A stretch of 64,000 bases of DNA from contig JANTQA010000048.1 in assembly GCA_027625915.1 (NCBI GenBank), positions 3,534,001-3,598,000 of the forward strand, in the 5' to 3' direction. Below, piece after piece: positions 1 to 11,579 of this stretch. Made by a program: the position numbers and the translations under genes. Every line of letters begins with the position of its first letter. Positions within the stretch are counted from its first letter, which is position 1. The notes under the pieces are model-generated. The model did not search any database. It was not told the origin of the DNA and saw only the letters and a list, made by a program, of their open reading frames with translations. The stretch is from Anaeramoeba flamelloides (Eukaryota; Metamonada; Anaeramoebidae).

Positions 1-374
1 ATTAATAAAAGCATCTTTGGGATTATAATTTTCAAAAAAAAATTAATAATCAGTTATTAAAAATTGTGAAATAACTCCTATTTTCTTAAATAACCTTTTC
101 AAATCTATTTTTAAATATTAAGAGACTTTTCCAATCAAGAAAAATTCTTATCGAAAATAAAAAAAAAAATAAAATAAAAAATTCCACTATTACTCTTAAT
201 TATTAGAATAATAGACAAACAAAAATCTTTGGCCATTCAATGACAGATTTATAGTCTTTCCAAGGTTACCATAAAATTTTAAATAAAACACAATTGATTT
301 TTCTATTCTTATTTTCTATTTTCAAAAAATTCGGAAATAAGAGTTATAATTCAAAAAAAATTTTCAATAAATGA

Positions 375-574
375 GCAATTATTCAAAATTTAGAAACACT
401 AAAAAAAAAAAATTGAAGATCACTTAAAACTTAAAAATTATTGGTCCAAAAGAGCCCCAAAAAAATATCAATATTGACTGATCTTTAACAATTTACCTTT
501 TTGAACAATATTTTCAAGTGCTTCATGAATCTTCAAAAATTTTTTTTTAATGTTTCTAAATTTTGAATAATTGC
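375..574. repeat. nested foldback repeat (~44-bp arms)
   Basis: The segment 375-415, starting GCAATTATTCAAAATTTAG, reappears reverse-complemented at about 531-574, with one or two changes apart from differing poly-A length. It starts exactly where the outer 124-bp arm of the surrounding element ends. It could be a subterminal hairpin of that element or a separate MITE. Confidence 0.7.
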
Positions 575-597
575 GTTCTTTATTGATTTGATTTGGA

Positions 598-783
598 AAC
601 AATCACCTTGTTATGTTGCGAGTTTGGCCTGGAAGAACGAGAAATATGATATTGTTCGAAGTGATATAAGATTATGTTGAGGAGTTCGAAGAACGACGAT
701 TAATATAATCTTAGCACTAGAACAATATCATATTTTGAGTCTGGAAGGAGAACCAAAACGAGTAAACATAAAAGGTGATTGTT
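598..783. repeat. second nested foldback repeat (~80-bp imperfect arms)
   Basis: AACAATCACCTT at 598 is matched by AAGGTGATTGTT ending at 783. Further in, AATATGATATTGTTC pairs with GAACAATATCATATT, and TAAGATTAT pairs with ATAATCTTA. The two arms nearly meet in the middle, so this is a long imperfect palindrome. It is more G+C rich than its surroundings and lies inside the 252-1967 element. Confidence 0.7.
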
Positions 784-1967
784 GAACAAATGAAGCAATA
801 TGAGGTGCTATTTATTTTTTAACTCGGGATCTAAATCTACACAATAAAAAACAAAGAAACACATTTTTAACCAATTTGTTATTTTGCAATCGTACTTTGA
901 AGAACTTACTCTTCAAAGGATCTTTTTCTCCCAATGAAGTTACTGTAAACACTGAAGTTAAATTTTACATTTTCGTCCATTGATGATAAAACTTGGTTTA
1001 AATTCATATAGAAACAAAACAGATCAGCCAACTTTTCAATGAGTTTCTATCTCTGCTTTTATTGTCCGCTTATTAAGAAACTTCCGAAAGCGATCAAACA
1101 TGAAACTCCTCATATATTGTGTGTTCTTAACAGTGACTGATTTTGAACTATTCCTCCAAAAATTTCTTGACTTGACATAGTAAAAAAAAATGTTTTTTTT
1201 TTTTCTCATTTCCAAAATTGGTAAATGTTTTTTTCACCTTTTGAAAATCTTTGATTAATGGTCTCTTCTCTCCTTTTTTCTTCGAAAAAAGAGACCAAAC
1301 GTTTTTACTTTTTTTTAAACTGGATTTGATTTCTTTGGAATAAAAAACGAAAAACGTTGTCTGATTTTAGACATTGTTTTTAAACAAAGAAAGGGAATTC
1401 GTTCGATTTCCAAACAGTACGGGAAAGTTGATGGACTTTTTTCAATGTAGTCTATTGATCAAATAATTGAGTGACTTGAACCAATTTAAACTTCCAATGT
1501 CGTAAATCCTTGAGCGCGGCAAAACCTTATATATTTATGAGATTAAAAATTGGCAAAATAAATTGGTTAAACTCTGCTAAAATAACTTTATATAACATTT
1601 TTAAAGTGGAATTTAATAGTAAAATACTTCTTATTTTACCCAAATAGAATTCAAAAAAAGAAGATCTGAAAATTACCAAACGATGCATAATTACTAAATG
1701 GATTTCCGAAAATCTTTCCATAGTGACTTCAATACTATCCTAAACTTTTTTGTGATACAATCACTTTCTTATCAGTAGTTGTTTGAAATTATATTGTTAA
1801 ATTTTTCCAAATAAAATGTTTGAGATAAAAAAAAAATATATAGCTCATTTATTGAAATTTTTTTTTGAATAATAACTCTTATTTCCGAATTTTTTGAAAA
1901 AAGAAAATAAGAATAGAAAAATCAATTGTGTTTTATTTAAAATTTTATGGTAACCTTGGAACGGCTG

Positions 1968-2660
1968 TAAGTATGTCTGAAAAAATGATACTTTTGCCAT
2001 ATCTATTCTTGATTTAATTTATAAAAAATATTATAACTTTAATATTATGTGATAGAAATGACTAAATAATATTTGATACCAATGAAAAAAAATCTCTTTT
2101 ATTATGATTAATCTTATTACAATTACGTTTTTTTAAAAGTATAAACCTATTATTATTTTTCGAATTTCTTTTTTTAAAAAAAAAATTAACTTGCCAATAA
2201 CAAGTTATTTAAATACTCTAATTGTCCTACTGAAAATATTTTTTTTTATTTAACAAAATATAAACAATTTTTTTACTTAGAAAACAGAAATATACATTTT
2301 TTTTTTCGATCGAAGGCATTAATTCCTGAATTTGAAAAAAATATTTAGTTTGATTTATTATAACAATTTTTTGAATTACAAAACTAATTTTTTAATTCAT
2401 AAAAAACCAAGTAATTATTCAAATATTACCTCAAGATAATTTATTAAAATTCAAAAGAAAATTATTATTATGTGTAAAACAAAAATAATAAAAAAAAATA
2501 AAAATTAAAAAAATGTTTTCTATTTGGGAATAAAATTAATTTATTTTTATGAATTTTTTTTTTTGTTGTAATCTAAAATGTATTAAAAGAAAAGAAATAA
2601 AAAAAAAAAGAAAAGGAAAAATGTAAAAAAAAGATAATAAAAAAGGTATTAATTAAAAAA
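1968..2660. other. intergenic, nothing recognised
   Basis: Very AT-rich sequence between the foldback element and the stop codon of the RRP5-like gene. It should contain that gene's 3' untranslated region near 2600-2660. I see no gene or repeat. Confidence 0.5.
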
Positions 2661-5600
2661 TTAATTTTCTGATTTTGATTTGATATAATTCAGTGCTAAT
2701 TGTTTTACTTCTTCTACTGATTCACTGTCGCCTTCTTCCTTTTCAAAGATTAAGAACTTTTTAAATAGAGATTTAATTTTTTTTGAAGAAACCTTTAAAG
2801 TGATTGCTCTTTTAAATAATTTTCTAACCAATTTGACTTTTCCGGTTTTTTTTTCCATATCAATGTAAATGGTCCAAATGTCAACTCTTTTAGGATAATT
2901 GGCTATTATTCCTTCAAAGATTGTTCTGCCTCTTTCTGGCGAACCAAATTTAAATTCGAATTGAGCGAATTTTGAAATCATCCTGATGTGTTTCTCTACT
3001 GATAAAGCCTTTAAAGAGTTTTGGTGAATTGCTCTAGCTTTTTCTATTCCGTTTTCCTGTGATCGAATATAAAATAAGCATTGTCTAATCCAAAATTTCA
3101 AGCTATAACTCAATTTTTTTCTAAACCGTTTAAATATTTGTTCTGCGATCTCGAATTTTTTATTTAGCTCCAAAATTTCAACAAATTTTAAGTATAGCTT
3201 CTTTTGGTCGTTATACTGGGCAGCGCGATTAAATAGTTTCATGAGAGATTCATTGTTTCCGTATAGACATTCCAAATTTAAATAGGCAACCCATACATTC
3301 ATTTTTTCGTTTTCTTCTCTAATGTTAATTGACTTGAGGGCTCTTTCTGCTATTTGCTTGGCCTTTTCAATCTCGGTTAAACTTACAAAATACGAAATAT
3401 AATGATTCCATATATATGAAGAGTCTGGCGAGCCTAAAATTAATCTTTCAAAATCTTCAATAGATTCTGGGATCTTGTCTTTGTTGATTAAATGCTGTTC
3501 CTCTTGCTGAACCTTCTGTTTTCTAATTTTCTTTTCGTGTTTTTTTAATTTTTTTTCCAGCTTTTTTTTTTCCAAATTGTCTAATTCTTCATCACTTTCA
3601 TCTTCAATTCCATCATCTAGTTGATCCATTGACATGTCTCTTTTAATATTTTTAAATTTGAAATCGTCCCATTGGAAGGGAATATTAAAACTGTTTGTGT
3701 TTTTTTTGAGATCTAGATTGATTTCCATTTCAGAATCTTCGGATTCGCTAATGGTTGATTCGCTTTCAAAGGAATCACTACTTGATTCATCATCTTCATC
3801 ATCGTCATCGTCGTCATCTTTTTTATTTTTTTTTTTTCCTTCACTAATATTATCAAATAATCCAAATAATTTTTCATCCTCGTTATCATCACTATTATCA
3901 TCGTTACTTTCGTCGTTTTCGTCGCTTTCCTCACTTTCGTTTTCTTCTTCAATTTCTATATCATCGTCATCAGTTTCCTCATCATCACTACAATATTGAA
4001 GAGGGTCAATTTCTTTCCCTGATATTTTAGATTTTCTAAGAGTGGCTCTTATTTTTTTATTTTTTTGATCAATTTTACTGATCATTAAGGTGACTTTTTG
4101 CCCGATTTTAAATTTCTTCTTTAAGTCAGTTTTAGGTTGCCCATCTTCTTTAACCTGATCTGAATAAACCAAAACTTCTAGATTTGATTTTAAAATGGTA
4201 ATGAACATACCAAAGTTTTTTATTAATTTGACTCTGCCTTTTAAAATCATGCCATATTTAACATTATCCCAAGTGATTAATGGTATCTCTAATTGTGAAT
4301 TTCTTAAATCCAACTTCACTTGTTTAAATTTATCTGTATCTTTAATGATTTCAATAATTCTGCCTTTGACGTATTTACCAGGTTTAAATGCCTTTCTAAT
4401 GTCTGGTATAAATCCATCATTAGCTAAATTTTTGAAAGTGAATCCTTCAATTTTGTCAGACAATTGAATAAAAATTGTATTTTCAGTACAATGTGTGACA
4501 TAGCCACCAACCAAGTCATCGACTTTTAATTGAGTATTAGGTTTGTCAAAATTAATTAATTTTAATTTCGTTTTTTTTGTTTCATTTTCGTCATCAGAAT
4601 CTACTTCTTCTTCTTCTTCTTCTTTATTTAAATCTAATGTGGGGTCTGGATTTAATAAAGAATGCTTCAACGATAAATGGATGGTTTTATTTTTACAATT
4701 TATAACATAAAAATTTAAAAATTCACCAATTTTAAACTTTCTTTTTTTTGAATTTTCATTTGATTTATCTTTTTTTTTCTCAAAGGACAATGGAAAATCA
4801 ATAGGTTTATCATATAAATCCACCAAATAAACAAACCCTTTTTTACCATTTTGTAAATTAATTTTTAAACCACGGAAAGGAATTATTTGTGTAATTTTTC
4901 CAACAACAATATCACCATTTTTTATTGTCATTTTATTATCTAATTGGCTTTGATCTTCTTGCTCTATTTGTTGTGATCCATTCATATTACTGTTTTCATC
5001 TTCAAATAAGCTATTTACTGACAAAATTGGTATTTTTGAATATTTGTCAAATCTAATTACTTTACATTTTAAAGGTTGTAAAAATTTATAGTGGAATTTT
5101 AAATTGTTTAAAACTTTTGGATCCTTTGTTAAATCCCAGTTGTAAATTTTTCCAGTGACTCGTGGTGTTACCATCACCCAAATATAATTGTCTCTGATTG
5201 AATTAATATAGCAAACTAATACATCTCCAATTTTTATGGAACTTTTTTCTAAATTCTTATTCGTTGGTTCTTCTTTACTTTTTTTGTTATTAATTTCAGA
5301 GGGCTTAATTGTTAATTCAATAAGTTTATTGTTATTTTTTTTCCCTTCTGTTTCTGTTTCTGTTTTCATTTCATTATCATCGTCATCATTGCCTTTTTTG
5401 TTCTTCTTCTTAGCATTATGGGCAATTTGTTGGAAATTCCAATCATATGAGCCTAAGACTTTTACTTTAATTTCTTCGTTTATTTCATATTTACTAAAGG
5501 GCGTTCCCTTTCCAATTTCATCCCAAACCTGGGTAATATGGATTCTTCCATAGATTAAATTATCAATCAAAACATTCATTTGCTTGTCTTTTTTATTAAT

Positions 5601-8600
5601 AATCTTTGCAGTGGTGATCCTGCCAGGGTAGATTTTTTTTCTCTCTTTGTTTACTTGCTTTTGTTTCTTGATTTTGTGCGTTAATAGTAATCTGTTTGGG
5701 AGCTTTAATATATTTTGATATTTGTTCGTATTCATTATTTGGAATTCCAATTCTTGGCCAATTTGATATTCCACAAAGGGTTTTTTTTGATCTTGAATGG
5801 TATTGATTTCTCGAGTACTGACAAACCCAAAAATATGTGAGTTGTTTTTGATTGATACAACTAAATAATCGTTTTTCACCAATTCAATCTTTCCTTTCAT
5901 TGTTTTCTTTTCATCATATTTGGCATTCTTTTTGTTTTTCTTTTTATTGTTTTTTTTAGCTTGTTGAATTAAATGTTTTTTTGTAGTTAAATCAATGATT
6001 CCCTTTGATCTGTCAAAATCCATAATAACTACCTTGATTTTCTCCCCCTTTGTTACTTCGTTAGTTAGGTGGCTTTTGGAAATAAATCCAGTTATATTTT
6101 CAAAATTTGGAATGGTTACTATTGCGCCATGTACAATTATTTTTTTGACAATTACTTGTATTAATTTCCCAATTTGCAACTCGCCCCATTTTATTTTTTG
6201 TTCTTGCTTTTTCTTTTTCTTGCTCTTTTTTTTGCTTATCTTGATTTCTTTGTCGTTTGTTTTCAGGTTTTCAATTTGATTTTCGATATTATAAATAAAT
6301 TCTTCATCAACAAAATAAGAAATTATGTGTTCTGAATATGTCTCAGCATTAGTGCAAACGGAGGGCCTTACACTCAAAATAAAACGATTTTTTTCATCGA
6401 TTTCAATGATTTTTGCAATTATTGTCATTCCTATTGTCAAATAATTCTCAATCTTGTGCAAAAATTTATCAGAAATATTGCTTTTTAATATTAAAAATGT
6501 GAAATCGCCCAAAAAGGAAATTAATGCAAATTTTGGTAAAATCCTCTTAATGTATCCATAAAAAAAATTACCCACTTTAAAATCTTGAGTCGATCGAGGT
6601 ATTAATACCTTCTTTTTGTTTTCTTTTTCCAGTTTCTTTTCAGTGAGCATTGCTTTAATTAACATTGGCTTTCTTGAAACGATTAATTGTTTTTTGTTTT
6701 GGTCTTTTTGGAGAACTACTAGAGAATCCAAATGGATGCCTTGTCCCAATGATTCAAAAATTTTGTTAATATTCGATTCGTGGTCAGATATTTGGTTTAT
6801 GTACAAAGAAAATTTTGTTCCATATTTATCAATGCTTCCCCAGACACATTTCCCAGTGACTGTATTAATTGTACCCGATACAACTTCACCTAATTTTACT
6901 TCACTTAAATATTTAATAGCCTTTTCGCTCAAGTAATTGTCCTCGGCATTATTATTAGCACCCTTGTCATCATCGTCTTCCATGTTAATTTTGCTTTTTA
7001 AGCTGAGATATATTTTTTTTTTCGATCTGTTGAAATTTAAGACCCGACATTTCACTGGTTGCCCGACATAAAATGTCTCATTTAAATCTTTGATTGGGAA
7101 ATTACTTAATTCAGAGTATTTTGCAAATCCAGTTACACCGTTATAAAATCCAATTACTAATCCTTTTTGCTTATTAATGTTTATTATTGTTCCATGTGAA
7201 ACTTGTCCTGTCTGTAAGGTTTTAAAATCAGTGATTAAAGGATAAGGACTTTTGACCAGCGTTTTTTTATTTGTCAAAAACACATATTTCTTATCTAAAT
7301 TCATTGATAATACCCTGCATTTTATTCTGTTTCCCTTTTTAAAAATTAATTCTGGGGATTCTAAGATAATATCACTCAAATGTAATTTGGGAATAAGTCC
7401 TCTGATTGTTTTTGTTATATCAACTAGAATTCCATACTTTTCTAGGGTTGCTACTGTTACAGTAATCATCATTCCAGTTTTAATATCACTGAAATTTAAA
7501 AAGCGTTGATTTAAAATTGATTTTTTAAATGACAATGTTAATATTTCATCTCTAATTAATTTCCCGATAACTCTTCCTTTTTTTATGTTATCTAAATTAA
7601 ATTTGGATGACTTTAATGGGTTTCCATCCGATATTTGATCAACTAAATCTTTGCGTTTAATATATCCAATTAAGTTAGGCTTTCTGTGTTTTTTTTTACC
7701 CTTTTTTTGTTCTTGTTTTTCTTCTGATCCATGTTTTAATTCATTTTCTGAATCAGATTCTGATTCTTGTTCTTGTTCTTGTTCTGGTTTGGATTTGGAT
7801 TCGATTTTAATTTTAGAATCTTTTTTCTTTGAATTATTTTGGTTTATGCTGGTTATTGAGTCTGGATCAATTGAAACAAATAAACCATATTTAGTTTTTT
7901 TAATGATTTTACATTCTCTAAATATGTCTCCGATTTTTACCTTTTCAAAAGTTGGATTTTTATTTCTGCTGTTCATCAAATCTTTATCTGAAATGGATAG
8001 AATAATCGTTTTTGAAACTGGGTTCACTAAAAGAATTTTTGCAGGGAATTTTTGATCAATTTTGAATCTTTTCTTTAAATCCAAATTAGTGCCTTTGTCA
8101 GTAAAATCCATGTTGTACAAATTTACAGTGCCCACAAATAGTGTTAAAAATCCTAAAACGATTCCTTCTTCGTCGATTCTTCTCACTTCTGATTCTACAA
8201 TCATTCCTGGTATTAATTGATTAAAATCAACCAACGTTTTTGAATCGGATTTGAGGATTTTTTTCTTATTTTGATTTGCTTTTTTTTCAGATTTATTATC
8301 AGAATTAAAAGGCTTGACAATCAAGATTTTCGTTGGTGTTTTGATTCTTTTAATTCTGCATTCGACAAGTTGGCCAATTTTGTATTTTTTCTCTTTTTTT
8401 TTATTTTTCTTGTTCAGGGGCTTTTTTTGAATAAATCCTTTAAATTTTTGATTGCTTTGGTATCCATCCCCAAGAAAGGAAACAATATACCCCTTGTCTT
8501 CTACAGATTTTATTGCTCCAATTAAGGTATCGTTTTTTCGGAGTTTCTCAAATTCGATCCCTTTGTTAATTAAATCTGGTTTGCAACTTAATTTTGTTTT

Positions 8601-9110
8601 CCATTCGTTTTTTTTTGAAGCCTCCTCGAGCACAATACATAGAATCTCTTGTCCAATTGCAAAAAGGTTTCGAAGATCTGGTGCCTCTTGCTGATCATTG
8701 CTAATTTTGCTTGTTGTGGCATAGCTTTCAAGTAGCCTTGTAAAGGGTAAAGAAATGCTAAATGAGTCAATAGTGCCAACAAGTCGCCCAGGTAAGGAAA
8801 CGTGTAATAAAAACTCTTCAACTTTATAAACCTTTCCTAAAACTAAAGTGTCAACACTCAGAGTAGATTTGGTTACTTGTTGGATCTTTTTTGGTTCTGG
8901 TAAGATCATTTTTGAAAAGTTTGTTGATTCGTCGGAAGAGGAGTCGTACGATTCGCTATCAGTCATTTGCCCATTTTGGTTGTGCTTTTGTTGTTTTTTT
9001 GTTTTTGTTTGGTTTTGTTTTCTTCGTTTGGTTGGCTTTGTTTCGCTCTTGTTCCTTTTTCGTTCATTCGTGGGTTTTGTTCGTGGTGTTCTTGGAAAGT
9101 CAATTTCCAT
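2661..9110 (-). CDS. RRP5: rRNA biogenesis protein RRP5/PDCD11 homologue
   Basis: A single uninterrupted frame of 2149 residues. Rrp5 (PDCD11 in animals) is a nucleolar factor needed for pre-rRNA cleavages leading to both 18S and 5.8S/25S rRNA. Visible layout: a basic N-terminus (residues ~1-50); a long series of S1-type OB-fold repeats from ~80 to ~1690 with recurring glycine and hydrophobic patterns such as GMILKGRVKLIKNFGMFI; an acidic D/E/S-rich linker (~1700-1850); and a C-terminal HAT/TPR module (~1880-2149). That module carries Rrp5-typical stretches such as DFERLILGSPDSSYIW, KFAQFEFKFGSPERGR and RVDIWTIYIDMEK. Yeast and human proteins are ~1730-1870 residues; the excess here is mostly K/N/D/E-rich insertions between S1 repeats. 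There are no introns. The start is the first ATG of the frame, followed directly by the basic tail. The identity is firm because of the C-terminal module. Confidence 0.95.
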   Translation of the reverse strand: MEIDFPRTPRTKPTNERKRNKSETKPTKRRKQNQTKTKKQQKHNQNGQMTDSESYDSSSDESTNFSKMILPEPKKIQQVTKSTLSVDTLVLGKVYKVEEFLLHVSLPGRLVGTIDSFSISLPFTRLLESYATTSKISNDQQEAPDLRNLFAIGQEILCIVLEEASKKNEWKTKLSCKPDLINKGIEFEKLRKNDTLIGAIKSVEDKGYIVSFLGDGYQSNQKFKGFIQKKPLNKKNKKKEKKYKIGQLVECRIKRIKTPTKILIVKPFNSDNKSEKKANQNKKKILKSDSKTLVDFNQLIPGMIVESEVRRIDEEGIVLGFLTLFVGTVNLYNMDFTDKGTNLDLKKRFKIDQKFPAKILLVNPVSKTIILSISDKDLMNSRNKNPTFEKVKIGDIFRECKIIKKTKYGLFVSIDPDSITSINQNNSKKKDSKIKIESKSKPEQEQEQESESDSENELKHGSEEKQEQKKGKKKHRKPNLIGYIKRKDLVDQISDGNPLKSSKFNLDNIKKGRVIGKLIRDEILTLSFKKSILNQRFLNFSDIKTGMMITVTVATLEKYGILVDITKTIRGLIPKLHLSDIILESPELIFKKGNRIKCRVLSMNLDKKYVFLTNKKTLVKSPYPLITDFKTLQTGQVSHGTIININKQKGLVIGFYNGVTGFAKYSELSNFPIKDLNETFYVGQPVKCRVLNFNRSKKKIYLSLKSKINMEDDDDKGANNNAEDNYLSEKAIKYLSEVKLGEVVSGTINTVTGKCVWGSIDKYGTKFSLYINQISDHESNINKIFESLGQGIHLDSLVVLQKDQNKKQLIVSRKPMLIKAMLTEKKLEKENKKKVLIPRSTQDFKVGNFFYGYIKRILPKFALISFLGDFTFLILKSNISDKFLHKIENYLTIGMTIIAKIIEIDEKNRFILSVRPSVCTNAETYSEHIISYFVDEEFIYNIENQIENLKTNDKEIKISKKKSKKKKKQEQKIKWGELQIGKLIQVIVKKIIVHGAIVTIPNFENITGFISKSHLTNEVTKGEKIKVVIMDFDRSKGIIDLTTKKHLIQQAKKNNKKKNKKNAKYDEKKTMKGKIELVKNDYLVVSIKNNSHIFGFVSTREINTIQDQKKPFVEYQIGQELEFQIMNTNKYQNILKLPNRLLLTHKIKKQKQVNKERKKIYPGRITTAKIINKKDKQMNVLIDNLIYGRIHITQVWDEIGKGTPFSKYEINEEIKVKVLGSYDWNFQQIAHNAKKKNKKGNDDDDNEMKTETETEGKKNNNKLIELTIKPSEINNKKSKEEPTNKNLEKSSIKIGDVLVCYINSIRDNYIWVMVTPRVTGKIYNWDLTKDPKVLNNLKFHYKFLQPLKCKVIRFDKYSKIPILSVNSLFEDENSNMNGSQQIEQEDQSQLDNKMTIKNGDIVVGKITQIIPFRGLKINLQNGKKGFVYLVDLYDKPIDFPLSFEKKKDKSNENSKKRKFKIGEFLNFYVINCKNKTIHLSLKHSLLNPDPTLDLNKEEEEEEVDSDDENETKKTKLKLINFDKPNTQLKVDDLVGGYVTHCTENTIFIQLSDKIEGFTFKNLANDGFIPDIRKAFKPGKYVKGRIIEIIKDTDKFKQVKLDLRNSQLEIPLITWDNVKYGMILKGRVKLIKNFGMFITILKSNLEVLVYSDQVKEDGQPKTDLKKKFKIGQKVTLMISKIDQKNKKIRATLRKSKISGKEIDPLQYCSDDEETDDDDIEIEEENESEESDENDESNDDNSDDNEDEKLFGLFDNISEGKKKNKKDDDDDDDEDDESSSDSFESESTISESEDSEMEINLDLKKNTNSFNIPFQWDDFKFKNIKRDMSMDQLDDGIEDESDEELDNLEKKKLEKKLKKHEKKIRKQKVQQEEQHLINKDKIPESIEDFERLILGSPDSSYIWNHYISYFVSLTEIEKAKQIAERALKSINIREENEKMNVWVAYLNLECLYGNNESLMKLFNRAAQYNDQKKLYLKFVEILELNKKFEIAEQIFKRFRKKLSYSLKFWIRQCLFYIRSQENGIEKARAIHQNSLKALSVEKHIRMISKFAQFEFKFGSPERGRTIFEGIIANYPKRVDIWTIYIDMEKKTGKVKLVRKLFKRAITLKVSSKKIKSLFKKFLIFEKEEGDSESVEEVKQLALNYIKSKSEN

Positions 9111-10809
9111 GATTTGTTTAATAAATAAAGTAAATCTGTTTTTAGTGTTTAGTTTTTGTTAGTGTTAAAATTAAGAAGAGACGGTTTTTTTATTCTTTCT
9201 TTTTTGAAAAATTTTTCAAAAAATAAAAGCAAAACGAGAAGAATAAAATTTTAAAAAAAATAACTTTTCACTTCTTCCAAAATACTCCATTCGTAACTTG
9301 AGTCTTTTTGTTTTTCTTGATCTTCTTCTTGTTTTTATTTTTTTTTTAAAATAAAATTAATTACGTGATAACCTTTTTTAAATTTTTTTGAAAGTTAGGA
9401 ATATCTCGTTTTTTCCATTTCTGATAGTACACTAAGTTGACCTTTTCTTTTTTTTTTGGTTATTGAGTGAACAAAATTCGTTTGTAAGTGTCCAGTTTAA
9501 TATTAATTTTGGGAAATTTCAAAAAAATCCTTCCAAATTATTATTTGTTCTTCAATAAATATAACAATTTTATACTCTATTATTCTTTATGTTGCCATTC
9601 GTGTTCTTATTAAGAGTAAGAAAAGGTTCTTTTGTTTCAAAAATCGGTATTGACCTTTGGAATTTAAATGGATAAATTGTCGAAAGAGATGATACATATT
9701 TTTAAATGCTTGAATATCCAATCATTTTAAAATTCTTGGGACACCCAATGTGTCACTTAATAAAGTACCAAACAACTAAATTGTAAACACACGTTCCCAC
9801 AAATTTCTTCAAAAACTTTATTTGTAATCATCAATAAAATGAAAATAAGGAAAGAGAAGTAAAAAATCTTGTCCTCTTAATATATCAATATATGTATTTG
9901 CTATGTTAAACAAAATATCCCAGATGGAAAGTACTTTATAGAAACACAATACCCTGTTCTTTTTTTTTTAGTGTAACAATAGAAAAAAACCTTAAAAATC
10001 TCATTACTTGTAAAAAGGATAATAAAAAATTATTATCAAAAAAAAACAATCATTTGCTAATTTTTTCCGTTCTTATAACTTCACTTATTATAAATATTAT
10101 TGGTTAATAAGAAATTTGAGATTAAAAATTATTTTTCAAGATATTGCACCATTTTAGTTATTATAAAGTGAAAAAGGAACAAAATAGAGTTAAAAAAATG
10201 ATTACTTTATTTTTAAAGGAGTAGAAAACATATTTACCCTCCAACAAAAACCAGGGTTTCAAAATAAGATCCTAACTTTATTTTCCTTTTTGTTCCAAGA
10301 CAACAGCGAATCTAGAACCCTATCTTCTAACTTGTGACAATCAATTTTGAATATAAGGACTTGAGATTTTATGATATTTTTAAATTATTAAATTTTTTGG
10401 ATTTTTTCAAAATTTTTCCCTAATTTTTTTTTTTTTTGATTAAAAATTTACACAAAAATTAACTCTATTTCTCACATAAAAAAATTTATTATTGATCTTT
10501 CGTTTAATGAATTACTTTTTAATTATAGAATTTTCAAGAAACTAATCATCTATTTAATAATTTTTTCTTGTGGTTTTTTTTTCTATATAAAAAATAAACT
10601 TAACTTGATAAAAAAAAAAAAACCATGGCTTTTAATTGACATCCTGGATATATAAATTCTGTATTAGTTATTGTAAAAGGGTTGATTTTGGATTTTTCAA
10701 AGAAAATTAAAAAAATAATTGCTTTAGAAGTCATTTTTCAAAAAGTGTTTGATTAGATTCCCTTTTTTTAAATATCTGATTTTTTTAAAACTCTTGAAAG
10801 GAAAATTTG
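9111..10809. other. intergenic, upstream of RRP5-like gene
   Basis: Contains the presumed promoter and 5' untranslated region of the minus-strand RRP5-like gene. Sequence is AT-rich with poly-T runs; no motif, RNA gene or coding segment is recognised. A slightly more G+C-rich patch at 10230-10330 has no clear meaning. Confidence 0.5.
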
Positions 10810-11350
10810 TATATAAACTAAATTCCAAAATTTTAGACACGGTTTAAACAGTTGAAAGAATATCAATATCCCACTTTACATTCAATTTTGTAATAATTTT
10901 GATTTTACAAACTATGTCATTTTTTGTTATTTTTGTTTTTGTTTTCATTTCCCTTTTTCAAGTTAGGTAATCTGTTTCGTTAGATCTAGAAAATTTTTTT
11001 TTAAGTTAACGATAGAAGATTAGTATTGAGTTTATTAAATTGGAAAATCACATAGAATTTGTCAATTGTCTTATTATTTGATCGATCAACAAATTTTCGT
11101 GAAATTTCAACAAATTTACCAATATATTTTTTGTTCCGTTCATTTCATTATTTTGGACATACCTACCTTTTTATTTTTTCTTGATTTTATATTTTTTTTT
11201 ATTTGGATAATAAGGATTACTTATTAAAACATTAATACCGGGTAACTTAATGTGGTTTTATATTAGGTTGAGAAAAATATAATAAATTTAGTGTTATTTT
11301 GCCTATTTTTGATTTTGGATGTGTCCAAATTTTAAGGAATCATGTTTAGT
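10810..11350 (+). mobile_element. 540-bp Tc1/mariner-type MITE, copy A
   Basis: Begins TATATAAACTAAATTCCAAA with a TTTTAGACACGG continuation, and ends with the inverse motif GTGTCCAAATTTTAAGGAAT. The same ~540-bp sequence recurs at 13066-13604, 13605-14155 and (inverted) 56121-56655. Shared interior landmarks are ATTTGATCGATCAAC, AAATTTACCAATA and an extra TIR-like TTTTGGACATACC about 150 bp before the right end. This copy is the most diverged of the three clustered ones. There is no coding capacity. Confidence 0.75.
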
Positions 11351-11555
11351 TATTGTAAAGTAGACTACTGTCCAATAAAATGTACACATTTATAATGAGA
11401 CCCTCTTTATAATCCCGTTTTATAAAATAGCCATCAAATCAAAAAAAAAAAAAAAAAATAGTACAAAATAAATCGAATTTGGTAATTGGAAGGAAAATAC
11501 ACAAAAATGTTAAAAAAGATTACTATTTTTAGAAATTATAACACTCTAAATAACT

Positions 11556-11579
11556 TATATATATATATATATATATATA
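11556..11579. repeat. (TA)n microsatellite
   Basis: About 12 TA units. Similar tracts occur elsewhere in the window, at 19353 and 30378 among others. Confidence 0.9.

Larger units (their letters stand above)
252..1967. mobile_element. Tc1/mariner-type foldback element, long inverted ends
   Basis: The first ~124 bases (252-375) are repeated as a reverse complement at 1844-1967 with only about six or seven differences. The shared arm starts near TTCCAAGGTTACC and runs to AATAAATGAGC. A TA dinucleotide lies just outside each end (250-251 and 1968-1969), as in Tc1/mariner target-site duplications. The interior (~1.45 kb) has no recognisable transposase; short open stretches at 880-1130 and on the minus strand at 1527-1721 match nothing I know. 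The near-identical arms suggest a fairly recent non-autonomous insertion. The superfamily is inferred only from TA flanks and the TIR start. Confidence 0.75.

Noticed and set aside
3634-9162. Plus-strand open frames across the RRP5-like gene
   Set aside because: They are antisense shadows of a conserved minus-strand frame; their S/F/L-rich products mirror K/E/D-rich coding sequence.
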